64,000 nucleotides of DNA from Diadema setosum (GCA_033980235.1 CM067067.1:27364451-27428450), one strand, 5' to 3'. Shown: positions 44,913 to 56,696, numbered from the stretch's first letter. Notes: generated from the letters alone by a model not told the origin. A program made the numbers and translations.

Positions 44913-45360
44913 TATTGTGTCTGCACGAGACATATTGTGACTATCTATGGTGTAGCAGTAAACAGCATGTTTCATTCATTCCATAGTCAGCCATCTCACC
45001 GCCACCCTTCCACTGTCAAGTTCTTATCGTTCTCTGGTTTCTTTCTCTCATCATGATCTTTGATACGCCGACAGCTACTTTCTGTTCCTACTTCCTTTCC
45101 GCTCTCCCCGTCATTCATCATCACCTCATCACACCATATCAGCAATACATTGTAAACAACACCGGAAAGTCACCGGGTCATGTTTTGTAAATATAATGTA
45201 CAGTGATACATCAAATGTACATGTGTTGGATTGATATACTGGAGAACAATGAATAAAGCACACTTGCGTTTTGACTCCAGAGCAAAACAGTCATGCCTCC
45301 TTCATTCTCTCACTGAGTCTTAGAGTCCGACTTCATCCTCACACACATAAAAACATAAAA
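44913..45360 (+). repeat. Gypsy 3' LTR
   Basis: 448 bp, read as identical to 39503-39950; AATAAA is at 45252-45257. An ATG at 45271 inside it opens a frame that runs through the LTR end and, without a stop, into the coding exon at 45388 in the same phase. Confidence 0.92.
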
Positions 45361-45387
45361 CATAGTAATCAGAACACAAGTTCTGCG

Positions 45388-45477
45388 ATGAAACAAACAT
45401 GCAACGAAAGTAGAAAAGAACATCTATTATACGTCGCAGCAAATAAAGATTTGCAAGAAGTTGTTTCGCTGATCAAG
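45388..45477 (+). CDS. First exon of an ankyrin-like host gene (partial)
   Basis: ATG 45388 begins 30 codons, ending exactly at AAG|GTAATT (45477/45478), a good splice donor in phase 0. The residues Lys-Glu-His-Leu-Leu-Tyr-Val-Ala-Ala-Asn-Lys-Asp-Leu-Gln-Glu-Val-Val-Ser-Leu-Ile-Lys have the helix-turn-helix spacing of a first ankyrin repeat (LL..A...DL..V..LI). One repeat is too little for certainty. Later exons are not found in the next kilobase, and beyond that a 9-kb nested transposon block begins. The gypsy insertion lies 27 bp upstream of the ATG, so it splits the 5' UTR or promoter. The LTR could now drive it (inference). Confidence 0.5.
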
Positions 45478-46394
45478 GTAATTGCTTTTTTTCTTTCCTT
45501 CATGGTGAAACGCGATCGCGCATCGTTGAGGGTCCCAAACTTGTATACATGTTTTTCCGCTGGAAAAAACAAAATAGTATCTACGAAAGTCTTTTACTCT
45601 TACAATTCCAGCAATTGCTAAAAGTAACGACTTTCCGTAGCCTTAAAAAGACGAGAAAAAAAACCCGTCAACTCTTAAAGTGTAGTTCATATAAAAAATA
45701 AAAATAAAAAAAAACTCACGTGTGATGGCAATATGGCCTCAAGCTGACCCTAGAAGACGAATGGTAAAATAAAACACACGGACGTGCATGAATTTGATTA
45801 CTGAATGTGTCAGATGAGATGAGTATGTATAACAAGCCTCTTTCTGATAGAGTCATAGATCTTTATGAAAATGTTTCTTTTGTTTTCTCTAATGACATCA
45901 TATCACATCGTTACATTCGCAAATGTGGTTCCCTTAAGTTTAAGTTCAAGTTTGTAAAACATTTATTTTTCCCTCTTTTTCATGTTGTACATCACATACA
46001 TAAGATTGTACAAGGAAGGCAGAACCTTGCTAACACTTCAACTAAAAAAAAAGAAAAATCACAACGAGGTAATTCCTCTCCTTCTCGAACTTTTTTCCCC
46101 CGAATTTCGATATGAAAAAAGGGGGTTTCTTAGTCCAAAATTAAATAATCTGTGGCTAAGTCAGGAGGAACAGAATGAGGCTGGGGGAATCCCCGTTTCT
46201 GTCGAGTAGATTGGATGATTGGGTGGGATAATCTAGCATGGCAAGGGGTGAATACAGAATTCTTTCAAAGGGGTTGATCATTAGCCTTATATATAAATGC
46301 GTATGTGATTTACTTCCCTTTTTTCTGCCTTTGAGTGGCCTCTTTTGATAAGTATTCCTGCGTTATTCACAGGGGCATACGGAGGAAGAGGAGA
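45478..46394. other. Possible intron sequence, nothing further recognised
   Basis: AT-rich sequence with poly-A runs. A 102-codon frame at 45807-46115 has no motif and no convincing splice sites. Confidence 0.4.
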
Positions 46395-48062
46395 AAATAC
46401 TTCTTTTTTATCGTTAATTCAGTTACAAATTGAAGTATGATGTGGCTAACAGTTTACTATGTACAGACACTCCTGATGATCTTACAGAGTTGGTTACTTT
46501 ATACAATGATAAACTTAGTTCAATTTTGGATAAACATGCACCTTTGATTACCAAGACTGTGTCATCTCATCCACAGGTACCATGGTTCACAGATGACGTA
46601 AGAACACAAAACAAAAGAAAAAGAATGAAAGCTGAAGAAGAAATAGTTCAGAACGAAATTTCCTCTCGATTATGAGAATTTCAAAGCTGCTCGTAATAGA
46701 ACTCTAGTTGTTATGAATAGTGCTCGTCGTAAATATTACTCTCAAATGATCAAAGAAAATGGTTCAGACCAAAGGTGTCTCGTCAATGTTACTAAATTAC
46801 TGCTGAATATGACGAAGCTTCATATTGTCATACCTCACCATATTGATAAGAGGACATTTGTTGATGATCTGGGAAAAATTCTTGTGTGATAAGATAGTGA
46901 AAAATCCATTCTCAGATTATCCTCTGTATATGATTGGTTTTGTCCTTTTTGTGATATAGATTTCCAGACTTCACACAATGCAAATTCTAATAATTTCAAA
47001 ATGTTATCTTTAAGAGATGTTGAGAAATTAGTTTTTAGTCTGAGCAAGAAGTCCTGCTCTTTAGATCCCATGCCAAGGAACCTTGTTTTGCATTGCACAG
47101 AATCACTCCTCCCGGTCTTTACTAAAATCATCATGTCTCTCTCCAGTGGTCTTTTTTCCATCTGAGTGGAAAGTGGCACTAGTTAGGCCACTTCTCAAAA
47201 AACGTGGTATGGAATTGAGTTATGACAACCTAAGACCAGTTAGCAATCTACAATATGTATCAAAACTGGTTGAAGGAGCTGCTACTCAGCAGATTTTAGA
47301 ACACCTACAGGGTAATGAATATTGTTTCCATGTATGCAGTCGACATACCGGCAGTTTTATAGCACGGAAACAGATCAAGAATGATATCTTATCGGCAATG
47401 GATGATAAAAAAGTAACATTTTTGGTATTGCTCGATCTACACAATTTAAGTGCCGCATTTGTCACTATTGATCATGGGATATTGTTGAAAATATTATTCA
47501 TCTTTTGGCATGAGTGAATCTGTCCTTGCATGGATTGAGTCTTATATTTCTAACAGACAGCAAAAGATTATGATACAACATGTAATGTCAAAGAATTTTA
47601 ATGTTCCATACGGGGTGCCTCAAGTGTCACGCCTTGGCCCCCTTCTTATTAGACCTTATACAAGTAATCTGATCAAGGGTATTAAACGTCATTTCCCAAA
47701 TGTTTCCTGTCATTGTCATGCTGACGATACACAGTTGTACATTTCATTCGATCCTGATTGTGAACAACACATTGACAGTATTTCAACTTAAAATCCTGTA
47801 TATGTTATGTCCGTTCTTGGATGTCCAAACATAAGTTAATGCTTAATGATGGGAAGACTGAGTTTCTTGTTGTTGGGACACCAAGACAAGTAGCAAAGCT
47901 GGATATTAACAAGATAAATTGGAGATTTGGAAGTAAAACTATCGAGCTCTGTGAAAAACCTGGGTGTATGGTTTGATTCTCGTTTAAACATGGAGAAGCA
48001 TATATCGACCACATGCAAGTCTGCTTTTTATATGTTGCATAACTTGCGTCACATTCGTATTA

Positions 48063-48409
48063 GGGAGTTTTCGCTACACGACGGGAAGACCGAGAATACG
48101 CGGAAGCAACCAGCTGTGACAGAGCCCGTACTCGGACTCCTGTCTCTTCCCACCTCCCTGCCATAACTAGGCAGTTTCGCTTTCCTGTACAGGACGGACT
48201 AGGCGTGGGGACAAGATCGCTGATTGGCTGGCTGGCTGGCTGGCTCACTCCTGCCCTCCTGCCCAGCATCAGGACCGAACGCTATTTTGGCTGAATACCG
48301 TACTCGTTTTCCCCAGGACGGGACGTTTCTCGAATTTGATCATGCGCAGAAGCAAATTTTGCACACGGCACGCTCAAATCCCGGCTGCGTCGTGCTTGCG
48401 AAAACTCCT
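48063..48409. mobile_element. TIR element inserted in the LINE (insertion 1)
   Basis: Left GGGAGTTTTCGCTACACGAC and right GTCGTGCTTGCGAAAACTCC are imperfect inverted ends. LINE protein sequence continues on either side ('NLRHIR' before, 'SQEDAQTLVHA' after). The interior has a (GGCT)5 run near 48222-48244 and no coding capacity. Confidence 0.7.
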
Positions 48410-48468
48410 TGAGCCAGGAAGACGCTCAAACTCTCGTTCACGCATCATTAGCAGTAGGCTTGATTATT

Positions 48469-49579
48469 TTAAGGCCCCCGTCTCACTAGGAAGGCGACCA
48501 TGGCGACCATGGCGATCTGTGACGATTTAACAAATCGTGGCGCGATCGCCGTCGGTCTCCATTTTTGGCCTCCGAGGCGATTACACTACGGTTTCTCTAC
48601 GCTCAACCTGCGCTGTAGGCGGTAGTGCCACGATAATGCTACGACACGTTTTTGCCGCTTTTCCAAGCCGACGAGACGCGATGCTTCTGCGATCAAAGCG
48701 ATCGTATTGCGATATTCGTACGCTTATCAAGACCTCGCTACAACAGTGATACGATCGGAGTGACAGTGATACGTTTACGCCGGGCTCATGCTACGATCTC
48801 AAGCGATCGGGGTATAAAATGAGTGCCATGATTGAATTTCTTCAGGCAGATGTCAGTGTCAAACCAACATAGATATGCAGAATCTTATCATTCTAGAACA
48901 CACCAGTTAGAACCTGATGTGAAATTGCACTATCCATTCAATTAAAAGGGTAAAGTGTGTGTATAATATTAAAGAACCAGCTTACGAGCAAACTACAAAT
49001 CGTATCCTACAATGACACAATTTTATGAAGATATATTTGAAAAGATTAAAATCAAATTTACTTTCATTGACTTGCAATGGTATATGACAAACAATTTAAT
49101 AAATAAAAAAATTCAGTAAATTCGTTCTGAGTGTACGTTGAAAAATGGATTTCATACGTTTTTCTCCATTTCCACCTTCCTGGTCTGTGCATCACTTTCT
49201 TTCGTTCATTGTTGGTTTTTGTTACGTAATACTGTAAAAGTGGTAATTTTTATGGGCGATTGGGGCCGCTTTCGATGCGCTCGAGTTACGCCTAACGCGT
49301 TGCTACCCCGTCAGAGTTACGAATGTGGCGCTTTTAATGCGCTCGTGAGGCGATTGTGATACGCTCTAAAACCACGGCGACCTCGCTACGGAAGTTTTGG
49401 ACATTCAAAACTTCCGTAGCGAGGTCGCCGACCATGGCGATGGTGGCAACCCTCCGCGCTTCTGAACCGCTCAAGATACGACGAAGAAGATTTAATGAGA
49501 TCAAGCCACGATTCGCCGCGCTTTGTCAATTTTTGATGATCGTAGCGGAATCGCCTTCTAGTGAGATGGGGATATAATG
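48469..49579. mobile_element. 1.1-kb TIR element in the LINE (insertion 2)
   Basis: Left CCCCGTCTCACTAGGAAGGC and the reverse complement of the right end, CCCCATCTCACTAGAAGGC, are TIRs. The LINE resumes directly: GATTATT (48462-48468) precedes it and GACTATT (49580-49586) follows, an aged 7-9 bp target duplication. The interior is CpG-rich with many GCGATCG/CGATCGC words and a perfect 24-bp hairpin at 49375-49430. No transposase. The duplication length would suit hAT or Merlin-like elements. Confidence 0.72.
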
Positions 49580-49735
49580 GACTATTGTTTGGCTTGCCAG
49601 ATTCACAGAATCATAACCAAGCTTCAGCGTGTTCAGAATGCATGTGCGAGACTTGTGTCCAGTTCGTCAAGATTTTCACATAATCATACACCCGTTTTGA
49701 TGAAGTTACATTGGTTGCCAGAAAGGCAGAGAATT

Positions 49736-49927
49736 CCTAAATTATACAAGTAATAAGAAGTATAATTAGAATTCTATTAGTAATAATGAAGTATAAGTCG
49801 AAGAGGTTAGCATTTCCCAGGTGTTTAAGGCAGTGAAGTCACATAATGAAATTCAAAGTAGGTAAAAATTCCAGGCAGTCCCAGTTGGCTATAAATACCC
49901 GTGTCAGTGAGCAGTAAGCATCTTTTC
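49736..49927 (-). repeat. DIRS inverted terminal repeat (left)
   Basis: It begins CCTAAATTATACAAGTAATA and shares with the right end a ~145-bp core (GAGGTTAGCATTTCCCAGG... to ...AGCAGTAAGCATCTTTT), including GGCTATAAATACCC. The left repeat is about 37 bp longer at its outer end, the usual asymmetry of DIRS termini. Confidence 0.85.
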
Positions 49928-50220
49928 AAAGGGAATACGGCTTTAAATAGACAGACCAGCAGCACCATGCAGTATTGGGTGCAATGCAGACAAATAGCTC
50001 ACTGGTCCTTCTCATCATACAGACAAGCAATAAATAAAGCACAATCATTGCTGTTCCAAAGGCACGGAGCATTCTTATACGTATGGACATCTCAAGTCAA
50101 GCAATTAAGCAGAACATCAGCATACAGTATAAGGGCCCACCAGTTCTGACTTCTGTACAGTGTTGTAAAGGGAGGGTTCAGAACTGAAGAGTATCGATCA
50201 AAATGAGATGCTGGGTGGGA

Positions 50221-50336
50221 ACCTCTTCGACTTATACTTCATTATTACTAATAGAATTCTAATTATACTTCTTATTACTTGTATAATTTAGGAATTCTAT
50301 TACGTAATACTCGTATAAGTCTTCAGAGGTTAGCAT
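50221..50336. repeat. DIRS internal complementary region
   Basis: 50221-50292 is the reverse complement of the start of the left repeat (…GTATAATTTAGG). 50297-50336 is the reverse complement of the right end (CTATTACGTAATACTCGTAT...). AATT joins them. This is the template thought to bring both ends together during circle formation. Confidence 0.88.
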
Positions 50337-52973
50337 GTTCAAAGTTCCGTACAGAAGTCAGTCTAGTGGCATAAGTGAGGGCAAGAGGACAAGAAGGATG
50401 ATGGACAGTTTTCACAACAAGGTTGAAACTTTGGTCATGACTCCTTATGCATAGAGAATGTCTATCGATGGTGACACACATTGTCGCGAACAAGAGAAGA
50501 ACTCGAGCAAAGTTTGCTTGAGAACCTACTAGTATAAAGGTGCAAGGCATAGGTTTTGAGTATGATATCATTTTGATACCTTGCGTGCTTTAACTGGAGC
50601 AGGATTAAGCATGATAGCGCACAGACAAATAAATCAAATACAATGGACCTCTTGTACCGATTTTCCAATCAAGGCATATAATCCTAATCACGTTCCTTAA
50701 TATTCATGTACATTTGAAGGAAGAATTAGACATTAACCAGTTCATACTCGGCATAGTAATATTGCAGCAATAATTAGAGGCAAGTCCATTGCATTTGGGT
50801 TGATATTAGAGTTTAAATTCATCAGTTTGGGGGACCGAATCTCCTAAACGAGTGGCCGAATAATGTGTCGCCATTTTCCAATGCACAACGTACGGTGATT
50901 TATGGTCTTGTGTCTTATCTGACTCGTATTATGACATTGTTCTTAACTGAGATACTAATATACATGTATACACATACTATCACAATTTACATGTATCTTT
51001 CTAACTCAGCAGAACTGAGAATTGTTGAACTAATGTGGAATCAATTGTTAGAAGGTAGAAGGTTCAAAATGTACCAGCGTTCGTCCAGTCAGTTGTGGAC
51101 AAGATTTCATTATGACCTTTATACTTCATGCGCGAAAGTTTAGAAGTTGCGGCGCTTCTGTAGCTATGAGCTGAGAATGTGATACCACTTTCATAATATT
51201 AGCATCCGTGGATGTCTTATCAGACCAGAGTCTGGAATGAACGCGGGATGACTGTGCTCCCAAATCCTTATGTATATGAACACGAGGTACGTCCTGTGGT
51301 ACCCTTTCATACTGATCTCGAAGAACAAACTCGGTACATGTTCCCATAGCAACAATACATTCATACCTAATTGTATGCAGCAGTCAGTACAGTGTACAGG
51401 GATGTATACGTACAGCTATTGACAGTATATTAGTTATATTTTAAGTGTTCGTACAAGCAGCTGCGAGGGACTGGCTTTCAGCCTCCGCTCCAAGATGCTT
51501 GTCGTCACCGATTTGTTGGGATGTTTCGGAGAAATTATGAGTTTGCTTTCTGAACTTGCTCGTTGGAGATGTTCTGTGCATTTAATATACTCATGAAGAG
51601 TTGATCGGAACACAGAGTTTAGGGTTGGAGGTAAAAGAAGGCACTTTAATTACCTGGTTAGAGATATACCTTCCATATCTCTAATGTGCAAACGTGGCAT
51701 CATCTTCCGGTAATGTCATAAGAACTAGATGGCTCAGCATTTGTGTACGTTTTGCCGAAACGAGCTAGGGAAATTGTTTTCGGCTCAAGGCACTGAAGGA
51801 ATCTATAGTTCATAGGTATCTTGAAACGATAAAAAGTGATTCAAAACAATTGAAACATCCCAAGTGTTGTTGTATTTAGGCTTGCGAGGGTCGGGGTTAG
51901 ATACGCCCTTCATAAGTCTGACTATAGGGGCTGTTTGCCTATGTCATAGCTCTCGGTTTCAGCTAGTATGGAAGACCGAGCAGGTCTATGAGTTAATCGT
52001 GGAGTGGGCTTTGTTGAAAAGCTATGCTATAGGCTTAGATGTTGACAACGTGTTCTGTAGACGGGTTAAAAAGGATCACAAGATTGTTCAGAATACAGAC
52101 ATTGCTACTGTCTTCAAGCACCCTCATTTGTTTTGTTTATTGGTATTGTCTCGCCATGATGATGAAAGGAGCTTTGCAATGTGCTGCGATGTGTCTGCCA
52201 CTTGTCATCGCTAGCAGAGAGCACCCATGCAGGCGGCTATAGTGTGAGCTGGAGGCTCGTCGGTGGGTGAGGGTGTGGGGCAAGAATTTTCTCTTGGAGT
52301 AATAGAGGTGGGGCTATTCGCATGTTGAGCGATAATGAGACCCATGGCTGCCGCCACCATTGGGGCAGTAAGGATTGCTCAGGTCACCTTGTTCAGTTGA
52401 AGCTTGTGGAGGACTGAAAACGTTCTAGGGTAAGGAAAAAGGCATCAAAATTCAGGGTAATAAAACTTGGCTTCCATTTTGACATGAGGAATGTTGCTAA
52501 TCCATGTGTAGAGTTTGTGGATTGTGTGGTGAAAAACATGTAAAATAGTAATTAGTTGTTCCTGTCTCTGCGAGACAAGCAGAAAACTTCGGAATTATCT
52601 ACATCTGTTGAATGTGAAGCTGATATCCAATTGCTAGACACCAATTCCAATGTTGGCCGTGAATTCGTTCGGGTCAGATGCTACTAGCTGTAGAAATGTC
52701 TGACCGAATTATGAATAAGCACATTTTTTTGTACACGAGCCACACAGGGCTTCAAGACCGTTCTGAATTGCAAGAGGTTCACACACATTGCTATGCGGGG
52801 AATTCTGTTTGGCACTCCAGACTCTCTGAGCAAAGGAATTGTCATTGTTCAAAATTAACTACTCTCCATACTGAGATGCAAGCATCGCTTGAAATTATCA
52901 TGCTAATGAAGGTGGAAAATAATTCTTTGTCTTGCGAGACAGCCACCACCAAAGAATGTTTTGTATCGCATGA

Positions 52974-53738
52974 CTAGATAACGACACCAAACTTCGTGTC
53001 GATGTCATCTTCTGCTTTACGCAGAGCATTAGTTGATTTATTTTTTCTAGTCCCAAGTGACGAGAATGTAAATTTCTTTGTGGCAGGCATTAAAATCCCG
53101 AAATTTGGTTTCGTTGCCACACAAGATTGAATTTCCAAGGGCAGTAACCTTGTCAATCTTGTTCTGAGGAAAAAACTGAAAATCATTTGCAGGGAATTAA
53201 TATGAGAACCAAGGAAGGTCTCGACGTGCTTTGGGTTGAAACTGGATTTGTCGAAATCCTTACTGAAACTCTTTAAGGGTGACAAGTTGATCATTGGCTT
53301 TGTCAAGACACTCTTCTCTGGTGTGAGAAAGAATATGGATATCATCGAAATAGGTAATTGTTCTAATGCCACTACTCACCGAGGCAAAGACAGGTTTCAT
53401 AGCTTTAAGGAAATTCTGTGGGGTCGAATTAAGGCCAGATGGAAGGCACTGAAGGAATGCAGTGAAAATAATACTTAGTATTTCCATTCGAAAGACTATG
53501 CTTGATGAACAAGGTGAACGGATACGGAAAAATATGCACCCTTTGGAGGGGCAAAATTAAGGCCGTAATCAAGCGAGACTGTTCCACTCTGAAGTGTTCG
53601 TATCTTACAAATTTGTTCAAGTTTTTCAAATTTAAGATTGGACTTAGACCGCCAGTCTTTGGTAGCGCTAGAATAGAGTTGGTACTTCATGTGAGGAATC
53701 TCTCTAGTAGCTTGCTTTGCGAGAATGTTCGGAGACAA
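52974..53738 (-). pseudogene. DIRS reverse transcriptase remnant
   Basis: Overlapping minus-strand frames hold DIRS-style RT blocks: 'KGAYFSVSVH' near 53520, 'CLPSGLNSTPQNFLKAMKPVF' near 53400, a Tyr-Phe-Asp-Asp catalytic block near 53345, then 'FLGSHINSLQMIFSF' near 53210. The order fits fingers, palm and thumb. Frameshifts separate the blocks, so the protein is dead. Confidence 0.78.
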
Positions 53739-54256
53739 TTCTTCATGGATTGCCTTTTCCTCCTCGGTAGAATGTACACTTTGTAGAGGAAAGATTCATT
53801 GGTATGGGGTTGAAATAAAATTATTGGCTTCATAGCCAAATATTGTGGCCAATATCCAAGGCTCGGGAATTATTTTGACCAGTCATCTTTGGAAAGCTTT
53901 AGATTTCCAGCACTGAACGGTTTTGGACAGTACTCATCTTTTTTTTTTTTTTTTTTTTTGCTGGCTTGCGTAGAGACATTCATGACACACGATGTATACT
54001 TATGTGACACTTGTCAATTTTTCTCAGATGTCTTTCTGAACAACTTTCTACCAAGTGGAATCGACTTGCTGCGCAAGTGTTGTTGAGAAGGGTTGAGAAG
54101 GGGTTTCAAGGTACCTCGATGGTGCATGCTCAGATCATACGATAAGCAAAGCCCGGGAGTGTCAGGCCATCGATGGTGACATGAGTTGTTAAAATTCTCG
54201 TTGTATCAATTGCATGGATGATTATCCGTGCATGATCTGTGAATTTCAGAAAGGAT

Positions 54257-54900
54257 TTATCTATGTGGAAGAAGTCCCTTCACTACATTTTGTTGTAGAA
54301 GTTGGGAGCTCACAAGACCCAAGGCCTCGTGAAGGAGGATCGCCCAAATTTTGCTCTCGATTTTTTGGTGTGAGAACTGCTTGGGCATTCGATGGAATTT
54401 TATGGAGCACTTACCTTCTGATATGGGCAGTGTGACTGCCTTATAGCAAATCAGCCAATTTTTAAATTTGGCCCAAATGAGATCAGAATTTAAGTTAAAA
54501 TCAAATTTGGTACCAGGCTTTGAAAGAGTTTGGCTGTAAGGACATGGCATCCGGATCAATTCGGTTGTCAAAAATGACCATAACCACAAGGGCAGAGTCA
54601 AGGCCACCCATACAGGGCAACTCAATCAGTTTTGCCAGGAAGGAGGCTGACATGAGAATATCGTCGTCTGTTGAGCTGCCGATGGGGATGGCTAGCTCGC
54701 TGAAGTCTTCGATGGGCGGGGCAGCGCCCCTGTCCCCGCGGACATGGCTCGCATGTCCGGACTAATCGCCGGGAGGAGAAGCTCTCCTGCACCAGCTGGC
54801 ATGGCTCGCATGCCGTTTGTCATGTGCCGCCGCCCTATCCATTAAGCGGGAGAGTACCTCGGTCTCTCTAGTTGAGCTTCAAGGCGGCCTTCCATGCCCT
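54257..54900 (-). pseudogene. Possible DIRS Gag-like remnant
   Basis: Between the right terminal repeat and the RT, minus-strand frames from an ATG near 54890 are broken by shifts and stops. The position suits a Gag-like first ORF of a DIRS element. No motif is recognised; the assignment rests on position alone. Confidence 0.35.
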
Positions 54901-55028
54901 GATCTCCCCGCGGGGATGGGGGCTGAGAGGTAGTGTCGTCTTCCTGATCACTATAGACATTGGAGTTTGAGATGTATAATCAGGGAGGTGTCCCACCTCC
55001 CTGGTATAATTCACTGCCGTCACACTTG

Positions 55029-55183
55029 AAAAAAGATGCTTACTGCTCACTGACACGGGTATTTATAGCCAACTGGGACTGCCTGGAATTTTTACCTACT
55101 TTGAATTTCATTATGTGACTTCACTGCCTTAAACACCTGGGAAATGCTAACCTCTGAAGACTTATACGAGTATTACGTAATAG
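55029..55183 (-). repeat. DIRS inverted terminal repeat (right, promoter end)
   Basis: Read on the minus strand it begins CTATTACGTAATACTCGTAT and carries GGCTATAAATACCCGTG, a TATA-like box, followed by GAGCAGTAAGCATC at the inner edge. As the 5' end of the minus-oriented element, it is the likely promoter. Confidence 0.85.
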
Positions 55184-55612
55184 AATTGCATTTAAGATTT
55201 TGTTACTTATTTACATAGTACTGCATGGTCAAGCACCTGGTTATTTATCAATAAAATCATATTCATATTCGCATAATTTACGAAGTACACAGGATAAGTT
55301 GCTTCCAAAGCAATCTCACTTCAAAACAAAAGTAACTTTGGGGGATTGTGCCTTCAGTTGTGCTGCTCCAAAACTTTGGAATAAATCACCTGAGAAAATG
55401 AGGAAGGCCCAATCACTGAGGGTCTTGCTGTCTTTAAATCTTTGTTGAAGACTTACCTTTTTTTCAGAAGCCTTTGATTAATTTGTTATTTATTTTTTGT
55501 GTGTCTAATCAGTAACAATGTCAGGAGCTCTGTTACAACACAGCGCAGTAGAGTATTTTGTATAGTAGCTGCGCTATACAAATTTGTCTAATTATTATTA
55601 TCATTATTATTA

Positions 55613-56696
55613 AATTAAAATTGGGTTCCAATTCGCCGATAAGTGTGTGTATCGTGTGTGTTTGTGAATGTTTATATAGGTGTTACAAAAAAAAACAACA
55701 TTTCCCACTTGTGATCCTTAATAGTTCAAAAACACTGTCATTGCATGATAGTTCAGATAGTTCAGATAACACTGTCATTGCATGATATGAGTAATAGCTG
55801 AATTGTGTACAATTTTGTTGGAGGTGATTTGAATATGAGAGCATGATCAGTGTCATTAGATCCAACATGATTAATTTCAAAGTTAAGTTCCAGATTTTCG
55901 GTCAAATTTGGACCCTCTGTACAAAATGGAACTTCACACAGGAACCGGTGATGTGTATGTGAGTATGTGCTTACAATGACCCTGAACAATAGACATGAAT
56001 ACTACGAATACCACCTTTTCAGAGCTCTGCCGACTAGGCTTCTGGTCTCTTGCTCCAAGGCACATGAATGCTTTATAAATAATCATGACGAATTGCCCTG
56101 GGCACTGCTTGTCTGAAAAAGCCAGTTCGTCATTAGCTCATGTACACATTGGTACAAATCACCTTTCTTTCTTTCTCAGTTGGCATATTGCATAAGCTTG
56201 CCAGACGTAACAATTTATGGAATTCATGTTCAAACAAAAATTGAACTTGCGTTTAGATCAGGTGATCAGAATACCCCATCAATTAACAATTTAGCAGGCA
56301 TCTATTCCATTGTTTTGTATATGCAATAACAGCCTATTTCCTTTTATATTGCGAAATACCACTTTTGCTGTCAGGTGGATGTGCTGGCAAGCACCATTTA
56401 GATAAGGATCACATGAATAATCATCGCATCACACATGCTTATCTCAGTGAATTTACAAACCAAAATGCTTGTTGGTACAAATGACCCTTTTTCTGCTAAT
56501 GCGTAAAGTGTAATTACGAACTGGTCTATTCATGGTAAAGGGTACAATGCATGCACATGAAAAAAAAAAAAAAAAACTAAGCACATACACAGCATTTCAG
56601 GATGAATAAAGACTAGCTGTGATAGTGAATTTCTCATGAATATGTAATAGAGCATTCAAACCCTGGCCATTGTTCAGGACCATTGTCTGGGTGTTA
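55613..56696. other. Spacer with one arm of a dispersed inverted repeat
   Basis: 55680-55830 (GTGTTACAAAAAAA..., CTTAATAGTTCAAAAAC, CAATTTTGTTGGAGGT) is the inverted counterpart of 58826-58960. A ~30-bp unit (AACACTGTCATTGCATGATA) is duplicated at 55731-55790. No gene is seen in the remainder. Confidence 0.55.

Larger units (their letters stand above)
39503..45360 (+). mobile_element. Complete gypsy (Ty3-type) LTR retrotransposon
   Basis: 5858 bp, flanked by a perfect 5-bp target duplication, CATAG (39498-39502 and 45361-45365). The two 448-bp LTRs read identically by eye. The primer-binding region right after the left LTR starts ATGGCGACGAGG, resembling the TGGCGAC-type sites used by several insect gypsy elements, and overlaps the Gag start codon. 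One intact Gag-Pol ORF and a purine tract at 44899-44912 complete the set. There is no envelope gene. Identical LTRs and an undamaged ORF imply a very recent insertion, possibly from an active family. Confidence 0.95.
49736..55183 (-). mobile_element. DIRS-type tyrosine-recombinase retrotransposon (insertion 3)
   Basis: 5448 bp with inverted terminal repeats (49736-49927 and 55029-55183) and an internal complementary region (about 50221-50336). The internal region is the complement of both outer ends joined, exactly as in DIRS-1. AATT borders each end (49732-49735 and 55184-55187) and sits at the junction inside the internal region (50293-50296). This fits integration of a circular form at AATT rather than an integrase target duplication. 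Orientation is minus, with decayed reverse transcriptase at 53738-52974. The host LINE protein continues across it (RQRI | AFKILL). I could not recognise an intact recombinase or methyltransferase frame. Confidence 0.85.
46395..55612 (+). pseudogene. L2/CR1-like LINE split by three insertions
   Basis: One 5'-truncated LINE can be followed through five segments. 46395-46675: linker after the endonuclease ('LDKHAPLITKTVSSHPQVPWF'). 47083-48062: reverse transcriptase with 'GVPQVSRLGPLL', a His-Ala-Asp-Asp-Thr catalytic block near 47720, and 'WMSKHKLMLNDGKTEFLVVGT'; stops and frameshifts are present. 48410-48468: the 'EDAQTLVHA...SRLDY' segment. 49580-49735: 'ITKLQRVQNACARLV...LHWLPERQRI'. 55184-55448: 'APGYLSI...AAPKLWNKSPEKMR'. 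The 3' UTR ends in a GCGCTATACAAATTTG block and (ATT)n. Segments resume at matching protein positions after each insertion, which proves nesting. Non-functional. Confidence 0.88.
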
